NCBI GenBank assembly: GCA_037962975.1
Contig: CM075673.1
Location: forward strand, 22,180,001 to 22,244,000
Direction: 5' to 3'
DNA length: 64,000 nucleotides
Origin: Clitoria ternatea
Taxonomy: Eukaryota; Streptophyta; Magnoliopsida; Fabales; Fabaceae
Positions within the stretch are counted from its first letter, which is position 1. Each line of letters opens with the position of its first letter. Below are positions 50,412 to 60,514 of this stretch, piece by piece. Under the pieces are notes generated by a model. It did no database searches, was not told the DNA's origin, and worked only from the letters and a program-made list of their open reading frames with translations. Position numbers and translations under genes: made by a program.

Positions 50412-51922
50412 CCGCGTCCACCATGGCCTGCAATGCAACTTTATGTTGAATCAACTAGCATACTCATCTCCTTGTGTGCTTACTGAAAGTCCATAAGTTA
50501 AGAGGGTGAGTACCAATTGAATAATAAGCAAGGAATTATAATCCATAATTAATGCATACCACAATCAATTATGGAAGTATCCATATGACCATCTAGATAA
50601 TTTAAGAGGTCCAATTACAATCATCAACCACACAATAAATTCATCAATGTAGCATGATATGCCATGACTCATAAAATATCATTTTTCTTTTATGCATGAA
50701 ATCATGCTATGCAGATCCGACTTATCAACATAGAACAAGTAAGAAGATAACCCACATTGTGAACCAAAGCTCTAAAATCGAGGGACATCTGGGTAACCAC
50801 ACAGTGAACCAAAGCACTATAAGCGGTGGTACCTGAGGACTACTAGTGAACCATAGCACTATAATTGGTAGCCTCAAAAGCAATATGCTACAGACTACAC
50901 GGTGAACTATAGTACTATAATGTGACAGTCTTCTCGAAAAACCAAAGTGTTGGAAATTCACATAATATCATGAACTGTGTCTATGCTGGAAATACAAACC
51001 AAAGCGCAAGAGAGAACAGTCTCAATATATTTCATAATCACATTACCACCATAAGCAGTCCAGCAAGAATAACTATACATCACTATGAAAACATCATAAG
51101 ACACATTCAAGACAAGCAATAATCAATTCATGTGCGATCAAGACTTATCAACCACTAGCAATACAACACAATGTGTGTGTGTGTATATATATATATTTCC
51201 AATGCACTAGGCTTACCAATCTCACAACATAAAATATAGTTTAAATCATTTTCCTCACATGATTGAATTTTCCAAAACCATACGAGATATAAGCGGGGAC
51301 CTAATTTCTTCCTATCATTCAAATGCTAAACCCGTCGTATGTTTAGAACGTACCTGAAAGCACGTCGACTAAATTTATGCTTCCAAACGACAACCGATAG
51401 CAATTCTGAAATGGCGATACACCTCCCGGTTTGAACCTGACACTTTCGACACCTAGAGATTGAACCATAATAACTCCACACGTCACTCTTAGTTAGTGCC
51501 ATAATGAATTCATAAGAAATGTAGAAATGTCTGGACCATTGGCAATGTCCTTAATGAACCGCATATGAGGAAGATAGGGGATCATGGTGCTTACCTTTTT
51601 TAGATTTCAAGAACCAACACCCAAGCTTAACAAACCCCAACAATGGCTTTGGGTGCCCGCATCTTTGACCTTAAAAGAAGAGGAAAAAGTGTGAGCATGC
51701 ATGCACAAGGGAACCCATGACTTTTAACGAAGAAGAAAAGGAAGGAGAATGAAGCTTGCATGGGCATACCTTGAAAGGGAAAAATAAAGGGGAGGAATTA
51801 GATGAGAGGGACATGACACGGTGAAAGGGATGGAGGATGGAGAAGGGCATACATGCACAGAGTGGAGGAGAAAACTGGCGGGAAGGAAGGGAGTGTTGCT
51901 GACTTGTAAAGAGGAAGATGTA
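50412..51922 (-). repeat. Chromovirus-like LTR sequence, right part, related to 3740-7344
   Basis: The block 50740-50930 ('gaaccaaagcactataagcg', 'gtggtacctgaggac') aligns with 4800-4900 of the solo LTR at 3740-7344. Both are followed by a purine-rich stretch at the right end. It abuts TGTAACATCC of the next LTR at 51923. No reading frame. Confidence 0.55.
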
Positions 51923-52431
51923 TGTAACATCCTATAGTTTTACTATACTTTTTATATATAATAGGATAAAATTGTAAAGAAAATTATAATTTAAAATTTT
52001 GGAAAAATTAGCTTAAGGTTCTTTAGAATTCATTGATCGTTGTAATTTATAGGATTTTATGAGAATTTATGGATATTTTTAGAGATAAGTGAAAATAGTC
52101 CAAAATAGAGTCGTTTAGGTCTAAAGCAGTATAGAAAATGTTATTAAAAAATTATGAAACTTCATAGGGAGTTTAGATTCATGCATGTGAGCTTAAGTTT
52201 AAAATTTCATAAAGTTTAGAGATCGTTTGATTAGAAAAATAAACCGATGAACTTATAAAAACGGATTTAGTAATTGAGATATTTAAGGTAAAAGAAATTT
52301 ATTAAAAAGTTATATTTATTTTATTAAGTAAATTATGAGGATTTATAATAAAATTTTAAATATAAATTTATCTCATAAAAATACTCAACAATTTATTATT
52401 AAAGTTTAAATCAAAAATGATTTTTTTCTCC

Positions 52432-52442
52432 TATATATATAA
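52432..52442 (+). promoter_or_regulatory. TATA box of the plus-strand LTR
   Basis: TATATATATAAG followed about 30 bp later by a pyrimidine-rich leader; matches plant LTR promoter layout. Confidence 0.5.
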
Positions 52443-52519
52443 GTGACCTCTAACTCTCACTTTCAAACTTCACTATCATTTTCACTCTGCATCAGTTACA
52501 CGTTTCTTTCCTTCAATTA

Positions 52520-53180
52520 GCTTCTTTCAATTTTTATTTTATTTTATTTTTTATTTAATGTCATTTGTTTAATTTGTTAATTATTCCTTTATTATGTTTT
52601 TTTATTATAATATAACGTTGTTGAATGTTATATATATATATAATAATATTTAGTTTTTTTAATTTTTGTTTATTTAATTTGTTTATTTATTTAATCATTT
52701 GTTTAGATAATTGTTTATTTATTTATTTGTTTAGTTAATTTATTAATTAATTGTTTAATTGTTTATTTAATTATTCATTCATTTAGGTCTTTACTTGTTT
52801 ATTTAATTAGTTATTTATTTACTTGTTTATTTCATTGTTTAATTATTTATTTCATTAATTATTTAATTCTTTACTTAATTGTTAATTGTTTAATTAATTG
52901 TTTAACTATTTTTATTTATTTATTTATTTATTTTTCTCATTTATTTACTTTTTTATTTTTTATTATTCTATATTATTATTTATTCTATTGTTTTATTATT
53001 ATTATTAATTCTATTTTTAATTAATTAATTTATATATATTTGTTTTATTTACTGTTTATTTATTTATTATTTTTATTTATTTATGTATTTATTTACTTAT
53101 TCATTTACTTATTTAAATGTTGATTTATTTATTGATTTATTTAAATATCAATTTATTTGTTTGTTTTATTTATTTCTATT
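52520..53180. repeat. TTTA/TTAA low-complexity run
   Basis: Irregular 4-bp-periodic 'tttatttatttg/attaattaattt' sequence. It resumes at 63472 after the Tekay element, which shows it existed before that insertion. Confidence 0.85.
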
Positions 53181-53379
53181 ATTATTGAAACGTCCCGACT
53201 CAATAATAAGGACAACCCGAAAACCGGGGATTTTTTTTTTTACGTACAAATCGGAGTCGGAAATAGAAAATGGGGGTCAGGGTGCCACTCGCTTGGCAAG
53301 ATCCTGATTTGGTTAAGCGAAACCAATAAAAGTCGCTTGAGCGAGCTCCTACTCGCTAGAGCGAATCCCACACTCGGTG

Positions 53380-54100
53380 TGTTCCCTCACTCGGAATCGG
53401 TACCACCTTTCACTCGGAAATGGTCCCCTCAGGTCATGCCTCATTCGAAAAGTTCTTACTCAGATCCTTATTCTTCGCCTGGAAGATCTCATCTCAGGCA
53501 TGAGTCACTCGGAGGCATTTTAACCTTCACCTGGAAATGATTCCCTCAGTCATACTTCACTCGGAGGCTCTTCAACCTCGATTCACTCGGAAGTAGTTCC
53601 CTCGGTCATATCTTACTCGGAAGTGTTTTACCCTTTCTTCACTCGGGAATATTTTAATCTTTTTTCACTCGGAAGAGGTTCTATCGGTTGTATCTCGCTC
53701 AGAAAACACTTTGACCTTTCCTCCCTCGGAAGAGATCCCCTTGGTCAAGTTTCACTCGGAAATACACTAACCTTTCATCACTCGGAAGGTTTCCTGGTTA
53801 AGTCTTACTCGGAAATATTTAAACCTTATCCCCTCGGGAGAGGTTTTCTAGGATGGGTTTCACTTAGAAACATTTTCACCACTCTTCCCTCGGAAGTGAT
53901 TCTCTCGGTCAATTCTCACCCGGGAGTATTTAAACCTTTCTTCCCTCAGGAGAGGTTCTCCCAGCTACGTCTCACTCGGATACGTCTTCACTATTCTCCC
54001 CTCGGAAGTAGTCCTCTTGAAAATACATCTCTCTCGGAACTATTTTAAGCTTTCTTCACTCGGAAAAGGCTCTCTCAACTATATCCCACTCGGAAACTTA
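53380..54100. repeat. ACTCGGAA word array inside the LTR
   Basis: The octamer ACTCGGAA and close variants (CCTCGGAA, ACTCGGGA, ACTCAGAA) recur roughly every 30 bp, in paired units of about 60 bp with 'ttaacctttc' and 'gttccctcggtc' linkers. The same array is at about 60710-61400 in the other LTR. ORFs 53623-54048 and 60929-61354 (141 aa each) are read through it and are not genes. Confidence 0.85.
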
Positions 54101-55000
54101 TTGTCTTTAACATTATTCTTACAACACCACCTCCTAGACAATTCAGGTAACATCATAACAATGTAAATATATATATATACTTGTCCACAACCCAGATAGT
54201 TCAATCCATATATATATATAAATATGTTTAAACAAAATGGTGTTCATAAGAGCCGGCCAAGGCTACATCAAAACTATACACAATATGTACAATATGTACA
54301 TTACATCGGTACAAATACTCCCCACATGGACTGATGTTCACTCGTCATTCTCCATCCTGACCTATATCCACTGAAAATATAGCCACAAGTAGGGGTGAGC
54401 ATTTTACATATTAAATGACAGTTATTGACTCAGATTAATCCACCAATTCTCATCTATACAATATCATGTTTCAAATAAACAATAACATACACTGCCATTC
54501 AATATGATTACTCATATAACATCATCCAAAAATGGAGTTACTTAACTCATTCAAGGCTATATAATTCACATTATTCTCAATAACATATACACATAACTAT
54601 ACAAATCACATTGCACTCGGCAACAGTATCAGTGTACACACATTTAGTCAATCAGATCCATTTACTCGTTATTAAATTTTGTGTTGCAACATAGGCTCTC
54701 AGCCTTTTACTCAGCTCTCAGCTGATCCGGCCATTTTACTGGTACCAAACCGTTTGCCCTCTCATGTAACACAGTCACTCTCAACGACAACGGCAGTGTT
54801 ACGGGCAGCCCTGAGTCCCACTCAGTCGGCTTGCCTTGAGTCCCACCCAAGGTCTTTAATAGTATCTCATGCATATACATTTAATTACTGATTCAATAAT
54901 AAGCGTCTCACGCTAAATGCTCTCAGCATTTTCAATGGTGCATCCCATGCATATTTTATTATCATTAGTACAACAGTGCCATTTCAATCATCAAGCATTT

Positions 55001-55350
55001 CACAACACATGCACTCGGTATTCTCATATCGTCACATGCATCTCATGCAATTCCTTATAAAATCACAAACGGGAATCAGCATAACAATCTCACAACACAG
55101 GCACTCGGCATTCACATTATCATCAACATGCATCTCATGCAATTCAATGTAAAATCACAAACGGAAATCAACCCAACTGTCTTACAGCACATGCACTCGG
55201 CATCCTCATCATCAGCAACATGCATCTCATGCAATCCCATATAAAATTACAAACGGGAATTAACATAACAATCTCACACCACATGCACTCGGCATTCATA
55301 ATATCATCAACATGCATCTCATGCAATTCAACATACAATCATGGACGGAA
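55001..55350. repeat. Four tandem units of 90-92 bp in the LTR
   Basis: Each unit has 'catgcactcggcattc', then 'acatgcatctcatgcaattc', then 'aaaatcacaaacgg'. The 'gcactcgg' anchor lies at 55011, 55101, 55193 and 55285. Repeated at about 62310-62640. Confidence 0.85.
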
Positions 55351-55630
55351 ATCAACACAACACACAACATAACAATTTCACCCGAAACCCATCCATAAAC
55401 CATTCATTTGAAATGTAAAGCACCCCCTACTTACAATAAAGTCCCTTAAACTTTCAAACGCTGACCGATCGCCCTTTGGTCACTCATTCTCAACTAAATG
55501 ACCTTCGATTCCAATCGTCAAACTCTACACTCAACTTTGGAGAAACCCCGAGCCGTTCTCTCTCTCGAACAGCTCTACCTCACCAACAGTGGAGGATTTC
55601 GAGCCTCCAAGACACCACAACGTTGCTGAT

Positions 55631-55664
55631 GAAGAAGAAGAAGACGAAGAAGAAGAAGAAGAAG
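55631..55664. repeat. Short (GAA)n run in the 3' LTR
   Basis: About 11 GAA units with one C interruption. It is the counterpart of the 316-bp tract in the other LTR. Confidence 0.95.
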
Positions 55665-55882
55665 CTCGATTGACTTCAGAAGAAACGGGAATGACACCTC
55701 TGCATGCATGAAGGAGAAATGGTTCAACTCTCACTTTCTTTTCCCAGCTCAGTGTGAGTGGGAGAATGATACGGAAGTCACTTATACCTGTCCAGAGGGC
55801 ACATGTGTAACTTCCTTGCCACTCCCAATTAGTCAACAATTAGCTTTAATCTGCCCAGTAATGCACAATCAGGATGTTACAA

Positions 55883-55893
55883 TTCTCCCTTCC
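55883..55893 (-). promoter_or_regulatory. Polypurine tract of the Tekay-type element
   Basis: GGAAGGGAGAA on the minus strand, next to the TG of the 3' LTR; primes plus-strand DNA synthesis. Confidence 0.85.
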
Positions 55894-55934
55894 ATCAAAG
55901 AATTCAGTCCTCGAAATTCAAATATAAGCTTACC

Positions 55935-56270
55935 TCAATAAAACAGCTCGGGATATTGTTGCCTCATGGCATCTTCACGCTCCCACGTGTAAGAAGTACG
56001 TTGATTCTGCTGCTATCCCACCTTAACTAATTGCACATCTTTGCTTCTTAAATGTTTCACCGACCGATCCATAATTCCAGTCGGCACAGCCACTATAGTC
56101 AGATTCTCTCTGATCTCAACCTCATCATCAGGCATCTCATGAATGGAGTCGGGTAAGTATTTCCTCAGCTGAGACACATGGAATACACTGTGTAGATTTT
56201 ACAGATGAGTCGGCAATACAATCCGATAGGCTACAGGACCGACCCGTTCCAACACTTCATAGGGCCCAAT
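55935..56270 (-). pseudogene. Chromodomain-like C-terminus of the Tekay polyprotein
   Basis: Minus frame: IGPYEVLERVGPVAYRIVLP, then FHVSQLRKYLPDSIHEMPDD, and near the end TSYTWEREDAMRQQYPELFY, stop at 55935-55937. The aromatic/acidic WERED...YPELF ending is the usual chromodomain end of Tekay-type elements, thought to guide integration to heterochromatin. Three in-frame stops are visible (near 56268, 56195 and 56015). Confidence 0.75.
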
Positions 56271-57430
56271 TTATCTGGGGTTCAATTTTCCACTCTTTAA
56301 GGCTCGTCCGACACCCTTATTAGGAGAAACCTTCAGGAACACCCTATCACTGACCTGAAATTCAAGCGGTTTCGTCCGCTTATCATGGTAGCTCTTCTGT
56401 CGATCTTGAGATGCCTTTATATTTTCCCTGATCATCTGGATCTGCTTGGAAGTTTGTTGCATAATTTCCGGCCCCAACATCAAACTCTCACCGGTCTCCA
56501 ACCAATATAGTGGTGTTCGACACTTCCTGCCATATAAAGTCTCATACGGGGCCATACCGATGCTGCTATGGTAGCTATTATTATATGTAAACTCAATCAG
56601 AGGGAGGTACTGCTCCCAGCTACCACCATGTTCTAGCACACAGGACCTCAACAAGTCTTCCAAACTCTGTATAGTGCGATCGGACTGCCCATCCGACTAG
56701 GGATGATATGCTGAACTCAACCGGAGTTTTGAGCCTAACTCACGGTGCAAGCTTCCCCAAAACTGAGAGGTAAACCTCGGATCCCTGTCCGACACAATAC
56801 TAGATGGAACACCGTGTAGTAGAACGATCTCTTGGATATAAATCTGTGCTAGTCTTGGCAATGAATATCTCATATTGATTGGCAAGAAATGTGCAGACTT
56901 CGTCAATATATCCACAATGACCCAGATGGCATCATGACCCGCTCGGGTCCTGGGTAACCCCATCACAAAATCCATAGCGATTGCATCCCATTTCCACACG
57001 GGAATTTCGAGAGATTGTAAGCCACCGAACGGTTTTTGGTGCTTAACCTTCGCCTTTTGACAAATAATACACCGAGCCACATAATCAACTACATCTTTCT
57101 TCAATCCGGGCCACCAAAAGTGCAATTTTAAATCATGATACATTTTTGTAGTGCCCGGATGGATGCTCAACATACTTCTATAAGCTTCATCAAGCACCAT
57201 TCTTCTCAATTCACCAGAACTGGGCATATAAATTCTGCCTTTCACTCGGTAAATGCCATCCGATCCCTCAGTTAAGAATAGATCCTTGCCTTTAGCTTGA
57301 GTTTCCTTCATCTCGGCTAAATAAGAATCTGACATCTGCTGCTCATACACCAGCTTCAAGAACTCATTGGCTATTTTCAAAATACCAAGAGTTACTTTCC
57401 GAGATGAAGAAACATCCACATGCAGGTTCA
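56271..57430 (-). pseudogene. Integrase region of the Tekay polyprotein
   Basis: In order: the zinc-binding part (HPGTTKMYHDLKLHFWWPGL, then CIICQKAK, about 57180-57040); the catalytic core with MDFVMGLP (first Asp, about 56970), SIVSDRDPRF (second Asp) and LEDLLRSCV (Glu); then GMAPYETLYGRKCRTPLYW and a GALKS-type tail. A TAG replaces a sense codon just after SSAYHP (56697-56699), splitting the domain into two open stretches. Catalytic positions otherwise appear present. Confidence 0.88.
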
Positions 57431-58100
57431 TGTCTCGGAATTGCTCAAGTAACTCCATCTCTTTAACCATCATCACTGCCACATGTATGGATTTCTGACT
57501 CAAGGCATCGGCCACGACATTCGCCTTTCCCGGGTGATATCTCAACTCAAAGTCATAATCTTTTCGCCTTTGCCTCATATTCAGCTCCTTCTGATCAAAT
57601 AAATACTTCAAACTTTTATGATCGCTATACACCTCAAATTTAGATCCCTACAGGTAATGTCTCCAAATCTTTAGTGCAAAGATCACAACTGCTAACTCCA
57701 AATCATGAGTCGGATAGTTTTGTTCGTGTGGTCGCAATTGATGTGAGGCATAAACAATCACTCAGCCATTCTGCATCAACACACATCCTAGACCGAGTCC
57801 GAGTGCATCACAATAAACTACAAAGCTTTCCTGCAGGTTCGGCAATGCCAACACAGGAGTTGTAGCCAGCTTAGTCTTCAACTCTTGAAAACTCCTCTCA
57901 CACTCGGAATTCCACACAAAAAGAACATTCTTCCGAGTCAACTTAGTCATCGGCAATGCAATCTTAGAGAATCCTTCAATGAATCTCTGATAATAACTGA
58001 CTAAACCCATAAAACTCCTGATCTCCGAGACCGACTTAGGTCTCTCCCATGCCATAACAGCTTCCACTTTGGAAGGATCAACCGAGACACCTTCCAGGAG
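57431..58100 (-). pseudogene. RNase H region of the Tekay polyprotein
   Basis: Segments: SFMGLVSYYQRFIEGFSKIA (connection), FVVYCDALGLGLGCVLMQNG (start of the RNase H core), then after a stop HDLELAVVIFALKIWRHYL, YSDHKSLKYLFDQKELNMRQ and ELRYHPGKANVVADALSQK. Interruptions: a stop after MQNG (near 57762) and a second near 57633-57650. The frame differs by one base from the upstream RT frame. Confidence 0.85.
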
Positions 58101-58940
58101 ATCACATGCCCCAGAAAATGGATTCTATCCATCCAGAAGTCGCACTTAGAAAGCTTAGCAAACAATTGCTTTTCCCTCAGTACTTGGAGCACCGAGCGAA
58201 GATGTTCCTCATGCTCCTCGGAAGATTTGGAATAAATCAAGATGTCATCGATAAAGACGACCACGAATCGGTCTAAGTATGGGTGAAAGATACTATTCAT
58301 ATAATTCATGAATACAGCAAGGGCATTGGTTACACCGAACGACATTACTACGTACTCATAGTGACCATACCGGGTCCTGAATACCGTTTTAGGAATATCA
58401 GAAGCCTTAACTCGGATCTGATGGTATCTCGATCGTAAGTCAATCTTAGAAAAGATTGATGCACCACGTAACTGATCAATTAGGTCGTCAATCCTAGGTA
58501 ATGGATACCTATTGTTTATCGTAAGTTTGTTCAGCTGGCGATAATCAACACACAACCTTATGCTGCCATCTTTCTTCTTGACGAGTAACACCGGAGCACC
58601 CCACGATGATATACTCGGTCGGATAAATTTTTTTCTGAGCAACTCATCGACTTATTTCTTTAACTCTGTTAGCTCGGTAGGGGACATCCTATAGGGATCA
58701 CTAGAGATCGGTTCGGCTCTAGGGATCAGATCAATAGAGAACTTAATCTCTCTATTAGGAGGGACACCCGGTACATCCTCCAGAAATACCTCAGGAAAAT
58801 CACAAACAATCGGAATATCGTGCACTCGGGATCTACCCTCTCCATCAGCCAAACAAATCATCACAAGTAATTGGGTTATACCTTGGACCGTGTAGTCGTT
58901 GGCAGTCTGCCTTGGAAAAATCAACCTTGGTTTTGACAAT
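58101..58940 (-). pseudogene. Reverse transcriptase region of the Tekay polyprotein
   Basis: Frame begins with FPEVFLEDVPGVPPNREIKF and PYRMSPTELTELKK, stop, then SWGAPVLLVKKKDGSIRLCV, YRQLNKLTINNRYPLPRIDD, SKIDLRSRYHQIRV, MSFGVTNALAVFMNYMN, the catalytic FIDD (58249-58244) and FLGHVIS. DLRSG has become DLRSR, and TNAPAVF has become TNALAVF. A single-base loss near 58098 shifts the frame into the next domain. Confidence 0.9.
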
Positions 58941-59012
58941 CGACCATCACTTTATTGGCTAATAGCCAATCCATGCCAAGCACAATGTCAAGGCCCTTCA
59001 AGGGTAAGCATA

Positions 59013-59243
59013 TCAAGTCAGCAGTAAAACTCCTATCCCCAACGCGAAGGACACATCTTTGCACATCATCGATGTCCATAGTTTAATACCGGTCGGATTG
59101 GATACATCCAAAGTCCGATCCATGTCAACAGCAGGCAATCTCAGATGCCTTACATAATCATCAGCTATAAAGGAGTGTGTAGCTCCAGAATCAAAAATGA
59201 TATCAAGTGTGTATCTACTGAGTGAACACTTATTTTGCACCAA
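59013..59243 (-). pseudogene. Aspartic protease region of the Tekay polyprotein
   Basis: DSGATHSFIADDYVRHL carries the active-site DSGA (59192-59181). It follows IIF and precedes a LPAVDMDRTLDVSNPTG stretch. A stop ends the open frame near 59013; it lies between gag and RT as expected. Confidence 0.85.
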
Positions 59244-59329
59244 GTCGTTTGCCTAAGCAGCATCCTCGGCATTAATAGCATAGACCCTTCCTGTAGCTGG
59301 TTGGTTAGCGTTTCCTCCACGACCATTCC

Positions 59330-60344
59330 GAGCAAACATCATGTTACCCCGAGCACTATTTCCTCAGCCACCATTCCCTCGACCACCATGATTACCGTTT
59401 CCACGGCCTCTCCCCCGGAAGCCTCCATGGTTTGCATTAGCATTGGCTTGCTGTAATTGAGGGCAGTCAAGGCGAATATGCCCTTTTTCATTACAGTGAT
59501 AGCACACAACATTATCTTCATTATCACAGTCCCGAGCAAAGTGATCACCACCATATTTAAAGCATTTGCCGTCCCTTGGATGACCGACTGAACGACCACC
59601 ACGTGCACCCCGACCTCTGAATCTGGAGGAGGGTCCACCTATACCAGAATTGCTCTGCTTCTTGAAGCTAGGTTGCTGGGGCTTCAAGGAAGTATCGGTC
59701 TTGCTACTTGGGCCCGGGTAAGCCTTGTCGTCTTCTTCAAAAATCCGACACTTGTCCACCAGTACCGGAAAACTCCGGATCTCTTGATGCCTGAATGCCT
59801 TCTTGATCTCAAGCCTTAAACCACTTTTAAACTTTATGCATTTGGAACCCTCGGTTCCCGGCTGCTGAAAGGGAGGGTAAAATAGGCATAGCTCCTCAAA
59901 CTTAGCACCGTACTCTTCCACAGTCATAGCACCTTGTTTCAGTTCCATGAATTCCAACTCTTTCCTACTCCTCACGGTATCGGGAAAGTACTTCTCCAGA
60001 AAACATACTTTGAAATTCTCCTAGATTAACTGGGTACCAGCATCTATCATTCTAGCCTTGGTGATCTTCCACCAATTTTCCGCTTCCCCACGAAGCATAT
60101 ACACAGCATACTCTACTTTTTAGGCCTCGGTGCAGCGAAGGCCACCAAAGATCCGTTCTAGATCCTGAATCCAAGTGTAGGCCGACTCAGGATTGAATCC
60201 ACCTTGGAATTCACTCAGCTTCCGCTTCAGGAAGCGATCTAAACCCTGATCATCATCGACTCGAGGCTGGTTCTGCCTCTCAAAGATATCAACAAAGCGC
60301 TAAAATGCCACCGCCATGGCATCCATGCCATGACGGTTAGCCAT
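59330..60344 (-). pseudogene. Gag of the Tekay-type element
   Basis: Starts MANRHGMDAMAVAF after the primer-binding site. Capsid text includes AYTWIQDLERIFGGLRC, AVYMLRGEAENWWKI and FMELKQGAMTVEEYGAKFEE. Two zinc knuckles follow; the second is intact (CYHCNEKGHIRLDC, about 59505-59464) and the first has Tyr in place of its second Cys (CFKYGGDHFARDC). In-frame stops occur after MAVAF, after CTEA and after TQLI. A glycine-rich RGRG tail closes it. Confidence 0.88.
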
Positions 60345-60499
60345 GTCTTATCCTGAAATCAACACCCCTTCAAGGATAAGAATACCGACTATTTACAACC
60401 GATCACATTACAGTTCCATCACGGAACAAATTATCACTCAATATTATTCAATTTTATAGCATATAATAAGTATTCCTTGGCCTTGGACCTTTCAAGTCC

Positions 60500-60511
60500 G
60501 CTCTGATACCA
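60500..60511 (-). promoter_or_regulatory. Primer-binding site (tRNA-iMet)
   Basis: TGGTATCAGAGC on the minus strand, 3 bases inside the 5' LTR; complementary to the 3' end of plant initiator methionine tRNA. Confidence 0.95.
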
Positions 60512-60514
60512 AAA

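Larger units (their letters stand above)
51923..53180 (+). repeat. Plus-strand gypsy-type LTR, left part, interrupted by the Tekay element
   Basis: Begins TGTAACATCC, the terminus used by the other LTRs here but in the opposite orientation. A TATA box (TATATATATAAG, about 52432-52442) is followed by a C/T-rich leader ('ctctaactctcactttc', 'cttcactatcattttcactc'), consistent with an LTR promoter. From about 52520 the sequence becomes a TTTA/TTAA-based low-complexity run that continues beyond the inserted element at 63472. The end of this LTR is not seen. Confidence 0.55.
53186..55881 (-). repeat. 3' LTR of the Tekay-type element (2696 bp)
   Basis: Plus-strand ends TGAAACGTCCCG and GGATGTTACA. 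Contains two TCGCT-NN-AGCGA words near one end (53333-53344, 53353-53364), a block of 'cactcggaa' words (about 53380-54100), a four-unit 90-92 bp tandem repeat (about 55001-55350) and a short GAA run (55631-55664). Confidence 0.93.

Noticed and set aside
53623..54048. 141-aa ORF, repeated at 60929-61354
   Set aside because: Conserved only because it lies in the two LTRs of one element; it is read through the ACTCGGAA array with no domain.
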